A stretch of 64,000 nt of DNA from Styela clava (Eukaryota; Chordata; Ascidiacea; Stolidobranchia; Styelidae), in assembly GCF_964204865.1 (NCBI RefSeq), contig NC_135263.1:1676501-1740500 (forward strand), in the 5' to 3' direction. The notes beneath the pieces were generated by a model. That model did no database searches and was not told where the DNA came from. It saw only the letters and a program-made list of their open reading frames with translations. Both the position numbers and the translations under genes were made by a program. Below are positions 20,709-31,949 of this stretch, in pieces. Position 1 is the first letter of the stretch. Every line of letters begins with the position of its first letter.

Positions 20709-23700
20709 TTATACAGTTTTAGGGGCAAAAATAACGTCCTCCTCACCCTCGGAAGAAGACTCATCGTGGTAGACTTCTTGATAAACTCTGTCTTTATCAG
20801 CGAGCATAGAGTTTGACTCTGGTATAGGGACCTGATCGCTGTACTCATCTAAAGTTTTATTTATACGATGAAAACCTTGGTCTACTTTCGTGTAATCGTG
20901 TCTTTGGTAGTTTAATCTAACGACAAAGAATATACAGATTGCCATCGCGATTATTGCAACTCCTACAGTGATAATCAGCACCTTCGATATTCCGAATATG
21001 TAACCCTGGTCTTTAGTTGACCACACGATGCCGCCAACGCTTATTTCCATGCTCCCATTTTGGGGAGGATTTGGATTTTCGTTTGGTAAAATTGGGGTTT
21101 CCCCTTCTTTAAGAAGAGTGAAATTTTGTACCACAGCGTAATCAGATGTCACTTTCACGTCAAAACTTCTTGCAATATATCCATCTTTAGAAGCGGTTAA
21201 TTTGTAATCTCCTGGCACTAGGAGGCGCCAAAAATCACCATCCTTAGCTGTTGTGACGTTATGTTTAATTCCATGAACTAAAATTACAGCGTTTGAAATC
21301 GGCACCCCCTTTGTGTCAAAAACGAATCCAGTCACCCCCTTGTGGACCTCGTCCATAAAATCAACAAGTGCGTTCCTATTGTCCTTCCAATAAGTTTCCA
21401 AATCTTTGTGCCAAGGGTATTTCATGCATCCTAATTCGAGAGTAATCTCAAAGCAATTCGTATTCACGTAATTCCAGTCTTGCATTCCGCCAGCGACCGA
21501 GTACCAATCCGCACCATTCGTGATTCCTTCGTCAAAAGTTTCCCCGGGAAATAAATCAACGCATGGTTTACCATTATGCATGGTTCGGTGCGCTTGCGAG
21601 TAAACTTTCGCAAGATGGATAAAGATATTGTCATCGGGGGACTTGCTGTAACCATGGTCTCCTCTTCGTTGGCCCCTATTTGGTAAATCGTCATACGGAT
21701 AATTTGCTACAAGGGATCCTCCATGTAAATTAGCCGAAAGGACAAATGGGTACGATTTGAGCCATTTCATGATAGCTACAGTTTCAACTTCTGGGTCACG
21801 GATTCTGTTTGGATAATATTGATCTGGAAAATTACGATTCAGGTCGACTTTATTTGCGTTTTCACGGCCTTTTGTGCCCTCTATATCGCCCTCTTGTGCA
21901 ATTTCAAACCCATCGGGGTTCATCGTAGGCATGATATGAATTCGCGTGTTGTCGACAATATCAGTCACCTTTTTATCATCACCATATCCATAACATAAAT
22001 ACGTTATCAAATTCAATAAAATCTCGCGACCTACGACCTCATTTCCGTGCATGTTTCCTATATATTTGAACTCTGGTTCCCCGGGTTCATGAACCCCAGG
22101 ATTGTCAGAAATTTCTAAAACCCAAAGCTCTCTTCCTTGCACAGACTCCCCAATACTGTAAAGTCTTGTAATCGAAGGAAACAGTTGCGAATAAATTGTT
22201 AAAAATTTTGTCAGCGCTTCGTGGTCGTGATATTGGAACTCCAGTTGTGATTCTATGTTTCCAACTATATCGACAATTTCGTTCAGTTTGCTTTCCTCGT
22301 TAACTGGTTCCGTGGTGGCCGAACTAGGTGTGCTTATGTCTGGTGAAACAACGATCGTTTTTGTTTTTCCTTCATTATAGAGATCAGTATCTTCGTCGAG
22401 GGATACTGATATCATCTCTTCACCACTAGACGTAGTAGGGAGCACTTCAGAATTTTCTTCAAATGATGAATTCTCTTTATAGAGAGAAACGTTCATTCTA
22501 CTTGGCGTTCCTTGTACCACAATCATAGGTATCGGTTCCGAGCTTTTATATCCTTCACGATGAAATTTTAAATCGTAAAAACCAGGGATAAGAAGGCGCC
22601 AAAAATCTCCATGTTCCGCTGTTGTTATGTTTTTCTCAATGCCTACAACTTCAACAATGACATTTTGTAGCTTTTCTCCTGTTTCACCATCAATTACGAA
22701 CCCCCAAATACCGGATTTTATAAGCTCCACAAAACTTAGAAGAGCTTCTTTATTTTTCCCCCACTCCCGTTGCAACTCAGAGGCCATCGGATATTTACAG
22801 CATGTCAATTCCAATGTAATTTCAAAACAATTTCCTTGTAAGTAATTGAAATCTTCCATACCGCCTGGAACGTCATACCATTTAGCACCATTAGTAATGC
22901 CATTCTCAAACTGATCTGTCCCGCATTTTTGTCCAGGTTTACTCATTGTTAAATGTTTATCGGCGTAAGTACGCGCCATGTATCGGAAAAATATATCATC
23001 AGGAGCTTGGCTTTCATGTCTATAAGAATGATCTGCAGAGTCATCAAATGGGTAACTCGCTACTTCGCTACCAGCGTGAAAATTTGCTGAAAGCACGAAA
23101 AAGTTTTTCAGTATCCAATCAATCATTGCTGTCGTTTCGGGTTGGCGGCTTTGTTTCCGTTTTTTTGCACCAACTGGGGTGTCAAATTGATCTGGAAAAT
23201 TGCGATTTAAATCAGCGGAATTTGCGTTCTCTCGTCCCTTATACCTCGACGTGCATGAACCTTCAATTGCCAACTCAAACCCATCAGGATTCAAAGAAGG
23301 CATGATGAATAGTCTTACATTATCCACAATATATTTCGTCCTGTCATCTGTTTCGTATTTCCCAAGTAGATGTTGGGCGAGATAGATCAAAATTTCCCTA
23401 CCGATGGTTTCGTCGCCATGCATATTTCCCACTAACTTGACCTTTGGCCTTCCTGGGCTTTCTTGTACAACATTTTTAGAAATTTCTATGTACATTAGTT
23501 CACGTTTTTGTACTGATTGACCGATAGATCCTGTTCGCGCAAGATCAGGAAACTGATTCTGTAAGCCATCAAGTGTGGCGACTAAGTAATCATAATGATG
23601 ATATTTATTAAAGTCATGAGTGGTGAAATCATCAATTGAATCGCGTTTTGTGATACTCGTACAGGCCGCTAATCCAATGAAAGAAAATACCATCCAAAAT

Positions 23701-23723
23701 GTAAATCCTCCATATAAATCCAT
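20709..23723 (-). CDS. carboxypeptidase D-like two-domain M14 metallopeptidase, intronless
   Basis: A single 1004-codon frame. A hydrophobic stretch at residues 6-22 looks like a signal peptide. The first M14 (CPN/E subfamily) domain has zinc ligands H102/E105 (HGDE) and H216, substrate residues N173-R174, and catalytic E305 ([11 protein letters not shown]). A transthyretin-like domain follows at about 338-415. After a Ser/Thr/Glu-rich linker the second domain has H559/E562 (HGNE), N629-R630, H667 and E763, then a second transthyretin-like domain (about 796-870). A transmembrane helix lies at about 914-936, with a 68-residue acidic cytoplasmic tail. This is the carboxypeptidase D plan: removal of C-terminal Lys/Arg from peptides processed in the trans-Golgi and secretory pathway. 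Vertebrate CPD has three domains, the third inactive; here there are two and both look catalytically complete. The 3-kb intronless frame is unusual, so a retrogene or intron-poor gene are both possible. Confidence 0.95.
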   Translation of the reverse strand: MDLYGGFTFWMVFSFIGLAACTSITKRDSIDDFTTHDFNKYHHYDYLVATLDGLQNQFPDLARTGSIGQSVQKRELMYIEISKNVVQESPGRPKVKLVGNMHGDETIGREILIYLAQHLLGKYETDDRTKYIVDNVRLFIMPSLNPDGFELAIEGSCTSRYKGRENANSADLNRNFPDQFDTPVGAKKRKQSRQPETTAMIDWILKNFFVLSANFHAGSEVASYPFDDSADHSYRHESQAPDDIFFRYMARTYADKHLTMSKPGQKCGTDQFENGITNGAKWYDVPGGMEDFNYLQGNCFEITLELTCCKYPMASELQREWGKNKEALLSFVELIKSGIWGFVIDGETGEKLQNVIVEVVGIEKNITTAEHGDFWRLLIPGFYDLKFHREGYKSSEPIPMIVVQGTPSRMNVSLYKENSSFEENSEVLPTTSSGEEMISVSLDEDTDLYNEGKTKTIVVSPDISTPSSATTEPVNEESKLNEIVDIVGNIESQLEFQYHDHEALTKFLTIYSQLFPSITRLYSIGESVQGRELWVLEISDNPGVHEPGEPEFKYIGNMHGNEVVGREILLNLITYLCYGYGDDKKVTDIVDNTRIHIMPTMNPDGFEIAQEGDIEGTKGRENANKVDLNRNFPDQYYPNRIRDPEVETVAIMKWLKSYPFVLSANLHGGSLVANYPYDDLPNRGQRRGDHGYSKSPDDNIFIHLAKVYSQAHRTMHNGKPCVDLFPGETFDEGITNGADWYSVAGGMQDWNYVNTNCFEITLELGCMKYPWHKDLETYWKDNRNALVDFMDEVHKGVTGFVFDTKGVPISNAVILVHGIKHNVTTAKDGDFWRLLVPGDYKLTASKDGYIARSFDVKVTSDYAVVQNFTLLKEGETPILPNENPNPPQNGSMEISVGGIVWSTKDQGYIFGISKVLIITVGVAIIAMAICIFFVVRLNYQRHDYTKVDQGFHRINKTLDEYSDQVPIPESNSMLADKDRVYQEVYHDESSSEGEEDVIFAPKTV

Positions 23724-23935
23724 ATTAAAATGGTTTGCTTATTATTGTATTTTATACTTATAACATAATTACAGATATTGTGTGAATACAGCTAAAATGA
23801 AAAATATTAACTGAAAAAATTAGTAGGAAAATAAACTGATGTTCTATTTATCAACAGAGAAAACAAATAAACTACTCGAGTAAACAGTAAGTTCTCTAAT
23901 TTCAAGATGACCCCACACAGATATCTCTGAAGCGA
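23724..23935. other. immediate upstream region of carboxypeptidase gene
   Basis: AT-rich 5' flank. No core promoter motif is recognised with confidence. The dispersed repeat R-up begins at 23936. Confidence 0.35.
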
Positions 23936-24125
23936 GGGTGTCTGGCACTGGTCAGTTTGTGTCATGCTTGTCTCAATAATAATCTACCGTAAATTAATCG
24001 CAACTGTCACATGACTAAACTTGCGATTTTTGCTGAAAACTCTTAAATGCTACGGTAACTTTTTTTCAGTATATCGAATTATTTTTTCTGAGAAATTCAA
24101 TGGTAACATTTTTAGATTGAACTTC
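23936..24125. repeat. dispersed repeat R-up, copy 2 (upstream of carboxypeptidase gene)
   Basis: Aligns by eye with 7548-7756: GGGTGTCTGGCACTGG, CATGCTTGTCTCAATAATAA, AAATTAATCGCAACTGTCAC, GACTAAACTTGCG, AAAACTCTTAAATGC, GAAATTCAATGG. Its orientation relative to the downstream minus-strand gene is the same as in copy 1. Confidence 0.65.
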
Positions 24126-25138
24126 CTTTCAGTTTATTGCACAAAGCTATGGAGGCCCAGACTGTCATACATTAAGGAGGGGTTTGAACTCACTGTTATA
24201 ATTTATTTATTTTTTGTTCTGAAGTAAGTAGGTACAAAAGTATGACAAAAAATAAATCAAGATTTTTTTTTTCACTGTTATATTGAGGCAGCTCCTGCCA
24301 CGAACGTACCGCGCCGTCTCTTGCTATGGTTTTATGGCGGTATTATCGGTATATTTACAAAGTCATGTACAATATTTTAGTTTATCATGCGGAATTATAT
24401 CTACTTAAACCTAAACCTATCCCCAAATACATCAAAATTGTTTTCATAAGAAAAGTGTTTCAACTTACCCAATATTTATCACCATCAGGGGCAGCCCTGC
24501 TATTACAGCCGACATGCCGTGGTTATGGCAGCAAAATTGGTGGTACACAAACCAATAGCGAGCTGCTGTGATTACGGCAGCTAAACAGTCAGTTGCCGTG
24601 GGTTTGGTCATAGCGGCCATGGTTTGAAAATCCTGCCATGGTTTTGCGGCAGATCTAGACGCCACAAAATACTTGAAACTGTACTTGGTGATGTTTGATG
24701 TCTTTTATTTGGGGGCTATACTTGGAATCGAAGAACTATGCCATACAGTACTGATATGTGTCAAATACTTTCGATATACACAAATGGTGGGTGGTAAATA
24801 ACTGGGCTGTCTTATCGTCAGAAAATCTGTACCTAGAACATTTTGCTTTCACCAATATTTTGCTGTGCCTGTGTTTTCTGTTTACCGTAACTAAACAATT
24901 ACACTCTTTTTTGCTCTCTGTGAGTTGCGAGCGTTTAAATTAATCATTTTCAAATGCATTGACTACAGGACTATAATTGTTACAGATGCCATTCTCAGAT
25001 AACAGGCAACCCCCTCAGGCAGTCAGGCATAATTTTAAGTAATTATTCCTCACAAAAGCTGCAAAGTTCGAATATGGGTGCCAACGAGCGTCTAATATAT
25101 TAAAAATATTTCTCCATCTGTGGAGTAAGAGTGGATAA
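24126..25138. other. gene-free stretch
   Basis: No gene is supportable. Positions 24480-24660 contain several variants of TGCCGTGGTTATGGCAGC / GGCCATGGTTTG in both orientations, probably a small decayed palindromic repeat. Confidence 0.4.
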
Positions 25139-25216
25139 ATCGAAACCGCAGTTTCTGTTTCGGGGAATCCCCTAACTTTCGATCGATAAGTCTTCGGTCT
25201 CTGACCGATATTCTTT
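25139..25216 (-). mobile_element. fragment of dispersed repeat R-q
   Basis: Reverse complement of the 5' end of the family at 44234, 56674, 58094 and 61092: GGGGAATCCCCTAACTTTCG, ATCGATAAGTCTTCGGTCTC and TGACCGATATTC. Only the first 75 bases or so are present. Confidence 0.7.
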
Positions 25217-25395
25217 ATATATTTGTTATTATGTGTGTCATTTTTGGTGAACAAGCACATGCATTACACGTTATAAACTTTATTCTTAAGTTTTGCTCGT
25301 TTTCCAGGCATTTCTGTAATATGATTTCTTTTACCGAGTGTTGCGTTTTCAGAATGACAACATAAATCAATAAATTCTGAAATGGTATTACATTG

Positions 25396-25847
25396 GGGTC
25401 TCGTGTAGTTTCGTACCTAATGTACTTCTAGTAGGCGTAGCATAACAATTTTTTGATATGTCAATCCTAACCCCCATCTGACTAAGCCATCCAAAAATTA
25501 CGTCACTACGACATCACAATCACGTCATAGAGCTTGCCAAATATTCGTACGATCGCCCGAAATGGCATTGGCGCTGACGATAAAGAACTGACTGAAGTTA
25601 TCGATCTCTCTCCTATTGGAACCGTTGCGACGAGGAAACGAGAGAAATAACTGTTCGATTTTGGGTGCTCGTTTGCGCGTCTTGTACGGCAGTTCATATA
25701 GTTTGAAGGGCTCCATTACGTCACTGTGACGTCGTAATGATGTAATTTTTGGATGGTGTAGTCAGGTGGGGGTTAGGATTGATACGTGAAAAAATTGTCA
25801 TGCTACGCCCACTAGAAGTATGTTAGGTTCGAAACTACATGAGACCC
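25396..25847. mobile_element. MITE-3 palindromic element, copy 2
   Basis: Left end GGGTCTCGTGTAGTTTCGTA, right end CGAAACTACATGAGACCC. The inner arms CAATCCTAACCCCCATCTGA and CAGGTGGGGGTTAGGATTGA are near-perfect inverses. The centre holds GATCGCCCGAAATGGCATTG and ACTGTTCGATTTTGGGTGCT. About 450 bp. Overlapping short open frames are repeat by-products. Confidence 0.85.
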
Positions 25848-25925
25848 TTATATTGTGTAATAAGGTGAAAGACAGATAATTTCATTTTAAGCCCTTGTAC
25901 CAAAGTGCTTCCTATCTGGCCATTA

Positions 25926-27155
25926 CAGGGCTGCCACTTTTGCCTGACTAAAAACATCTAGATTGACCTCGAAAAACATCTAGGAAGTCATTGAATTTAA
26001 TGAAAATTAACAAAACAGGAGCATACAAAGTTTATTGTTTTACATAAAACAGTAATATTGGATGTCGAAGAAGCTAACATCATAACCTAGAATTCAATTC
26101 CAACCCGTAGAACTCACAAAGAGCTTTGTCCTTATCATCTGAATGGGCAATCCACTTTGGCATTTCGATAGGTTGATGTGTAAAGAGAGACAAATTCAAT
26201 ATCACTTATAGATTCAAATAACTTTATAATTTTAAAATCTTGAAGTACAGGAGTAAGCAACTTGAACAACACAAGTTATTCGGGTCTGGTATAGTTTAGT
26301 ATCGGTACCACATGTATTTCTAGTTGACCTGGCTCAACAATTTTTGCATATGTCAATCCTAACCCCCACCTGACTACGTCACCGAAAAATTACGTCATTT
26401 CGACGCCACAGTGGCGTCATAAGGCCCACCGAAGTATGCGGATGGTCGTCCAAAACGCGCAGAAGATCACCCGAAATCGAGCAAGCAATTTCTCTCGTTT
26501 TCTCGTCACAACGATCACGATAGGAGAGAGATCGCCGGCTTTAGCAAGTTCGTTATCGGCGGCACATATGACATTTCGGCCTTTTTCGGGTGATCGTAAT
26601 TATACTTTGGCAATCCCTATGACTTGATGGTGTCGTCGTAGTGACATAATTTTTGGATGGCATAGTCAGGTGGGGGTTAAGAATAGCATATGCAAAATTC
26701 GTTATGCTGCGCCCACCGGAAGTACTTGTGGTACTAAACTATACTAGACCCAGTTATTCTCACCCCTTGCAGTCTTGGCAACAATGCAATACTAAGCACT
26801 GACTGATCGAACCAACGTCGTCTTTTCTATTTAACGTTAATTCGAACATCACATGTTTAATTCATTATTTAAATATTTTAATTAGATATGGATGGTACCG
26901 TAGCGGTGGACGAATACAATATAAATGAGTTTTATCAATCTTACATCAATTCTTCTAAATACTGAAATAATATTCATTCACCTATTACAGTATTATACAC
27001 ATCTCTTTATTTATTTCCCACTGAATAATACTTCGAACTTTGAAAAAAAAAATATCTAGATTTTTTATAGCTAACATCTAGGCTCCAAATTTTACATCTA
27101 GATCTTGAAAAAAACATCTAGATCTAGATATAAAACATCTAGAGTGGCAGCCCTG
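25926..27155. mobile_element. hAT-like element (CAGGGCTGCCAC ends) interrupted by MITE-3
   Basis: Starts CAGGGCTGCCACTTTTG and ends AGAGTGGCAGCCCTG. Subterminal ACATCTAG words repeat several times near both ends (for example 25955-25992 and 27050-27140), as is typical for transposase-binding subterminal repeats. Flanks GGCCATTA and a GGCCAATA word two bases beyond the right end suggest a decayed target duplication. Positions 26282-26752 are a nested MITE-3. No transposase coding recognised. Confidence 0.8.
26282..26752. mobile_element. MITE-3 palindromic element, copy 3 (nested)
   Basis: Left arm GGGTCTGGTATAGTTTAGTA with CAATCCTAACCCCCACCTGA; right arm CAGGTGGGGGTTAAGAATAG with ACTAAACTATACTAGACCC. 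It is more diverged than the copy at 25396, with the core in similar arrangement. It sits wholly inside the hAT-like element 25926-27155, so it inserted later than that element. Confidence 0.85.
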
Positions 27156-27655
27156 CTGGCCAATAAAAAAAATAAATTCCAGTTTTGCACTCTCAACTAG
27201 TCTACCTAAACATTGGAGTGGCGTCTGAACATTGAAGTCCGTGGTTGGTGCAGCCAGGCATCCGTGCATTGCTAAATTCTCCCTTGACATAAATCAGTAA
27301 ATCCTATACCTAATAATTATCCACTATTTTATTAAATTTATCTCGAATTTTCGTCATGTTTGTTCGCCTTCCAGCATTTGGTGCCGTTAACTTTGTACCA
27401 TGGCGTTACAACTAAGTTTATTACAAATTGACGGCCGCAGCCATCAGATAAAACTGTGAAACGCAGCCAGCGGAAACCCAGAAAGCCGATCTGGCCGCAA
27501 ATTTTTCACTGAAGAACAACATGTGACGTCAGGAACAGATGATTCATAGCCAATCATCCAGAACGGCGACGTAACACGTTGAAAGTGAGAGAACTTTTTT
27601 GCAACAACGAGGGCTCAATTATCGGACACGTAAGTTATAAATCGTTTTTATATTT
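27156..27655. other. gene-free stretch
   Basis: No gene is supportable. Positions 27420-27600 are less AT-rich than their surroundings, but no frame or repeat is recognised. Confidence 0.35.
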
Positions 27656-28420
27656 GGACACGTGAGTGTACCTATGGATCGTTTTGATATTATGTTGTTG
27701 TTCTTGTCGACGTTCTTTTTCTTCGTCGCGATAAAATCGCTTTTTCTCTTCGAATACTGGACCAATTGTTTTGAAATTTTCAGTGGTTGAGAATTGATTT
27801 TTTCTCTAGAAGGCTATAACTTTTATTTGTCCCTAAATTTTCTATAAATCCTAGGAGGTCTAATGTTTCATCCAAAATTGCGCTGTATTACATTTTAATT
27901 ATGGGAACACGGTTTTTAATCCGCCAAGTGTGATGAGTGACTGTGCGCGGCGGAGTGACTCAACGGACTAAGCGTTAGGAATACGCTCGCCACCGCACCT
28001 CTAATTACTCTGCGTGGGTTCGCAGGTTCGAATCCCACGCATGAATAGTTATGTGCGAGAGGATTGCTGGACTCCTCGCCGTCGTTGGGTGGTTCACTCA
28101 ACCGCTGATCGGTTACGGCTTCCTCCACCACCAAGTCCATGCTTCCGAAAACAAACAATATAACTAATCCCATACCCGACTTGGAATGGTAACCGAACGA
28201 GAGGCCGTGGTTCGCCATATGGATAAGCCGTCTTATCGGCTTTACTCCCTACCCCCCCGGGATAAATATGTAAATCCTATCCTATCCTAAAATTCTTGCG
28301 ACTGTGAACTCGGAATTTTTGAGGGTACGGTAAGGTACCGGTAACGTCATAGGTAAGGACTGCTTCGCTCTGGTCAACGTGTCCATATATTTGAGCGTTG
28401 CTCTCTTGTTATATATATAA
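27656..28420. mobile_element. dispersed repeat R-g (GGACACGT...GTGTCCATATATTTGAGC), split by a SINE
   Basis: The left part (27656-27940) starts TTGGACACGTGAG and contains TCGAATACTGGACCAATTG and TTTTCAGTGGTTGAG. The right part (about 28330-28420) ends CGTGTCCATATATTTGAGCG then TTGCTCTCTTGTTATA. A SINE (27945-28290) lies between. An uninterrupted copy is at 37079-37337, with fragments at 55513-55557 and, reversed, 56460-56640. Terminal words GGACACGT and GTGTCC are mutually inverted. Confidence 0.7.
27945..28290 (+). mobile_element. Ser-tRNA-like SINE, full-length copy
   Basis: The tRNA-like head has an A box like GTGACTCAACGG and B box GGTTCGAATCC. The stem AGCGT/ACGCT encloses the 7-base loop TAGGAAT with GGA at the anticodon position, suggesting a serine tRNA ancestor. 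The body carries GAGAGGATTGCTGGACTCCT, GGTTACGGCTTCCTCCACCA and CCCGACTTGGAATGGTAACC. The tail is GGGATAAATATGTAAATCCT followed by CTATC repeats. No tRNA gene function is expected. Confidence 0.85.
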
Positions 28421-28557
28421 AACCTAAACAACAGTTTACACTAACATTCATTGTTTTGGAAATTAAAAATCACACAATACAAGAATAATATGCACAAACA
28501 AGTACAACACCTAAAGTGTAGCTTTCTGCAATACGGCATCATATTGAAAATATGCAG

Positions 28558-28775
28558 CCAGCTCGGCGGTTGTCGTTTCTTTCCATCGCACCTCTGATTA
28601 CTCTTTGTGGGTTCGCAAATTTGAATCCCGTGGGGAATAATTATGTGCACGATGATTGCTATTCGCGTAACCGCTGATTGGATACAGTTTACCCCGCCAT
28701 AAAGTCCAACTCGGTATGGGCTGGCAACTGGATGCGACGTGGTTTAACTCGCCAAAAGATTTAGCCACTCAATTG
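28558..28775 (+). mobile_element. degenerate SINE copy
   Basis: Carries TCGCACCTCTGATTACTCTT, GGGTTCGCAAATTTGAATCC, GATGATTGCTATTCGCGTAA and GGTATGGGCTGGCAACTGG in SINE order, but with deletions and many substitutions. An old copy. Confidence 0.7.
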
Positions 28776-29204
28776 TCTGTCCTCTTCCTTTGTACAAATA
28801 TGAAAAACTATCTCCACTTATATTATCTGATGTCGTAGCCTTATACCCTTTGGTGTTTTGGTATTTGCCCTTCCGACTTCTGAGCAACTTTTACTTTGCG
28901 TTGTTTTCATTCACAGGACTGAAAATCAACACGTCGAAAGGCTGGAATTATCATATTCATCTCCGAGAAGAAAAATCTAATCCTATGACATACCATCTGA
29001 AATCGAGAATTCATTTCAGACTTTTTCTACCAAAAAAACGAAAATGACTTTGTTGACGGAATGAAATAGGATTAACATATTAATATCAGAGGAGAGGGTT
29101 AGCAATTAATGTCGGCACGATGCGTCACATTTACAGTAATGTCCTCCCGATATCTTCTAATTATCGGCGGTTACGTGAATTACCATGGCCTACAAAAACG
29201 GGAG
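28776..29204. other. gene-free stretch
   Basis: No supportable gene. The open frame at 28790-29047 has no recognisable domain. Confidence 0.35.
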
Positions 29205-29320
29205 TTCAGCAATCCATATATTTATTTCCCACGGGATTCGAACCCACGCAGGGTAATCGGAGGCGCGATAATGATCGTTTTCCTAATGCTGAGCACGATA
29301 CGTCACACCAGCGAGAATAT
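29205..29320 (-). mobile_element. SINE head fragment
   Basis: Reverse complement of the SINE tRNA-like head: GGGATTCGAACCCACGCAGG (B box), TAATCGGAGGCGCGATAATG, TTCCTAATGCTGAGCACGAT and GCGTCACACC-like ending. The body is missing. Confidence 0.7.
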
Positions 29321-29654
29321 AGACTCGAACTTCTCAGAGTAAGTTTATTCGTATATAATGCAATTTACTGTTAATGATTGTAGTAATATTTTCACATAGT
29401 GCTGTCTTTATTATTATGTAGTATATATTTACGTCATATTAAACCCGATTCTTTTATGATGGTCAATAAAGTACTAAATTACCATAAAATATATAATATT
29501 TGTTGGTGAGGCACATGATACTGTACTCATCTTGTTTTAAATTTTTTTGCTCGCTCTCCGGAATTTGTTTGTATTGTCAGTTTTCAAAATAAACTATCTA
29601 TCTATATCGGTGTGTCGAGTTACATCTCCGCATCTCCTACATTACATCCGCGTA

Positions 29655-29762
29655 TTTGGCTCGGCGGTGTGGCGCATCGTGTTAAGCGTTAGGAATACGC
29701 TGGCACCGCATCTCTGATTACCCTTCGTGGGTTCGCAGGTTCGAATCCCATGCGGGGATGAT
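29655..29762 (+). mobile_element. SINE head-only copy
   Basis: GGCTCGGCGGTGTGGCGCAT, then GTTAAGCGTTAGGAATACGC and GGTTCGCAGGTTCGAATCCC. The A and B boxes and the GGA-loop stem are intact, but the sequence leaves SINE homology after the B box. It could be mistaken for a tRNA gene; the lack of a pairing acceptor stem and clear kinship to the SINE argue against that. Confidence 0.75.
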
Positions 29763-30410
29763 TTAAAAAATATCCCAATTACTGCGTTAGATATGGCAGT
29801 GGCCGAGCGATTGAAGCAGCTAATTTTACTAACCAAGGGAACCACGCTTATGCTACCTTTCCCCCAAGGGAAATACGATTACGACTTTTCGTGACCGTCA
29901 GAGTAATGCGACTCCTTGCACCCCAAAGGCATCGCTTAAACATGACTTGCATGTGAATCAGCATTTCTCGGGGCTTAGCTTTGTGAAGGGAGTTGCAGTT
30001 TATAGCAATATGCTAGCATTATCTGTCATATATTGTTTTATACTTCAGTTGTATGAGTTTAACTAGACTTTTATTTTTTAGCTCTTGAGAATTATTTGAA
30101 AATCTGCGGTATGGAAGGCCATTTATGGATTCCAAGGTACGATAATTTATTACCGGTATTTTATTGTCAGATTGTAGTGAATTCAAAATGAATTTATTGT
30201 TTTGGGAATGCTGTTATTGTCAAAGGTACGGTACATATCGGGTACCGTAAGCTAATGAATGGTGTTGGTAAGTAATCATAACCACGAGCCATGTTTCAGT
30301 TCATACAGTTCAATAGAATGTGAAGATGAATTTTTTGGCAGCTTCACAAAAGTTTATTTATTCTGTTTATTACTAGAATTGTACGTAACATTAAATCTAA
30401 TATCCTCAAA
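29763..30410. other. region upstream of PSMD3
   Basis: Contains the 5' flank of PSMD3. At about 29795-29860 a second tRNA-Ser-like A box (GTGGCCGAGCGATTGAAG) occurs without a convincing B box, perhaps a remnant of a different SINE. No core promoter motif is recognised with confidence. Confidence 0.4.
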
Positions 30411-31949
30411 ATGGTTAAGGGAAAAAGGGCGTCTAAGACGTCAACAAAAGATGTCGAAATGAAGGAAGTTGAGAAAAAAGAAGAAGAAAAACCAGAAAAA
30501 GATGAAATTGACCCGAAAGAAAAGGCTGATAAAGCTTTTATTGAAGATTTCAAAGAACAGTTACGACTTTTAGATCGTTCCGTGACTATGAAGGAACCTC
30601 GTCATGCAATGAGAGTAATGCGGTCTATCCCTGCGACTCGAAGAAGATTAAATCCCGAAATATTTCATCAAATCATCTCGCTCGTGTATAATGGAAGAGA
30701 AGCTACTGACAATGCAAATAAAGAAATGCTTTTGTCCTTCATTGATGAACCTATGGAAACAGCTACAAAACAAAGCGCAGACGCTGCTTCGGCACCACCT
30801 TCGCGACAAGCAAAGAGTTTTCGAATTCCGGAGACTGATATTTACATCCACCTCCTAGTGCTGATCTACGTTGTTGATAAAAATTCGTACGATGAGGCTG
30901 TTAAGTTATCAACTGCAATTGTCACGAAACTTGTGAGCCAAAATCGCCGTTCACTTGACAGTTTGGCTGCGAAATGTTATTTCTATTACAGCAGAGCTTA
31001 TGAAATGACGAACCGTTTGGAGGACATAAGAGGCGTGTTACATTCTCGACTGCGAACTGCAACGTTGAACCACGACCAGGAAAGCCAATCTGTGCTGTTG
31101 AATTTACTTCTTCGGAACTACTTGCATTATAATTTGTACGACCAGGCTGAAAAACTTGCATCGAAATCAACGTTCCCGGAGACATCGTCGAACAACGAAT
31201 GGGCAAGATTCCTTTACTACACTGGTAGAATTAAAGCTATTCAATTAGAGTACTCAGAAGCACACCAGACGCTACTCAGCGCTCTTCGCAAAGCCCCGCA
31301 AGCAACTGCTGTCGGATTCAAGCAAACTGTGACTAAATTGCTTGTCACGGTTGAGTTACTTCTCGGAGAAATTCCAGAGCGTGCTCAATTCAAAAAAGAA
31401 TCGATAAGGGGTGCTTTGATACCGTATTTCGAGTTAACACAAGCGGTTCGGACAGGAGACTTGAAGCTCTTCAATGAGAATTTAGAAAAGCATGGAGATG
31501 TTTTCCGGGCGGATCGCATGTACACGCTTATTTTACGAGTCCGTCATAATGTTATCAAAACTGGAGTTCGACAAATATCTGTCGGATATTCTAGAATTTT
31601 CCTCACTGACGCTGCGAAAAAATTACAACTCGATTCTGCAGAGGAAGCGGAGTTTATCATCGCCAAGGCGATTAAAGACGGAGTCATTGAAGCGGAAATT
31701 AATCACGAGGAAGGGTATGTTCGTACTCGTGATACGACTGATGTTTATGGGACACGGGAGCCGCAAAAAGCATTCCATAATCGAATCGAATTTTGCTTGG
31801 ATATCTATCGTAATTCAGTTATGGCAATGAGGTTTCCCCCAAAATCATACCACGCTGATTTAGAGAGCGCGGAAGAGCGCCGTGAAAGAGAACTTCAAGA
31901 CATCGAGTTCGCAAAGGAAGTGGCTGAGGAGGACGACGAATACCCTTGA
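30411..31949 (+). CDS. PSMD3: 26S proteasome non-ATPase regulatory subunit 3 (Rpn3), intronless
   Basis: A single 512-codon frame, near the family's usual length of a little over 500. The N-terminus is Lys/Glu-rich ([17 protein letters not shown]). Next come conserved helical repeats, for example [16 protein letters not shown] and [18 protein letters not shown], and [24 protein letters not shown] domain with winged helix lies in roughly residues 290-445 ([20 protein letters not shown], then [13 protein letters not shown]). The characteristic tail is [20 protein letters not shown] ending in an acidic EEDDEYP. PSMD3 is a scaffold subunit of the 19S lid and acts in ubiquitin-dependent degradation in cytosol and nucleus. 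The ATG context CAAAATGG is favourable. A decayed partial copy lies 1.5 kb downstream. The absence of introns is again notable. Confidence 0.96.
   Translation: MVKGKRASKTSTKDVEMKEVEKKEEEKPEKDEIDPKEKADKAFIEDFKEQLRLLDRSVTMKEPRHAMRVMRSIPATRRRLNPEIFHQIISLVYNGREATDNANKEMLLSFIDEPMETATKQSADAASAPPSRQAKSFRIPETDIYIHLLVLIYVVDKNSYDEAVKLSTAIVTKLVSQNRRSLDSLAAKCYFYYSRAYEMTNRLEDIRGVLHSRLRTATLNHDQESQSVLLNLLLRNYLHYNLYDQAEKLASKSTFPETSSNNEWARFLYYTGRIKAIQLEYSEAHQTLLSALRKAPQATAVGFKQTVTKLLVTVELLLGEIPERAQFKKESIRGALIPYFELTQAVRTGDLKLFNENLEKHGDVFRADRMYTLILRVRHNVIKTGVRQISVGYSRIFLTDAAKKLQLDSAEEAEFIIAKAIKDGVIEAEINHEEGYVRTRDTTDVYGTREPQKAFHNRIEFCLDIYRNSVMAMRFPPKSYHADLESAEERRERELQDIEFAKEVAEEDDEYP

Noticed and set aside
28000..28218. 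100-codon and similar 148-codon (39613-40059) frames on the minus strand sharing peptide blocks
   Set aside because: Both are translations of the SINE body; the similarity reflects the repeat and not a gene family.
29655..29762. Possible functional tRNA-Ser gene
   Set aside because: The A and B boxes are present, but the same head occurs in full SINE copies and no acceptor stem pairing is seen.
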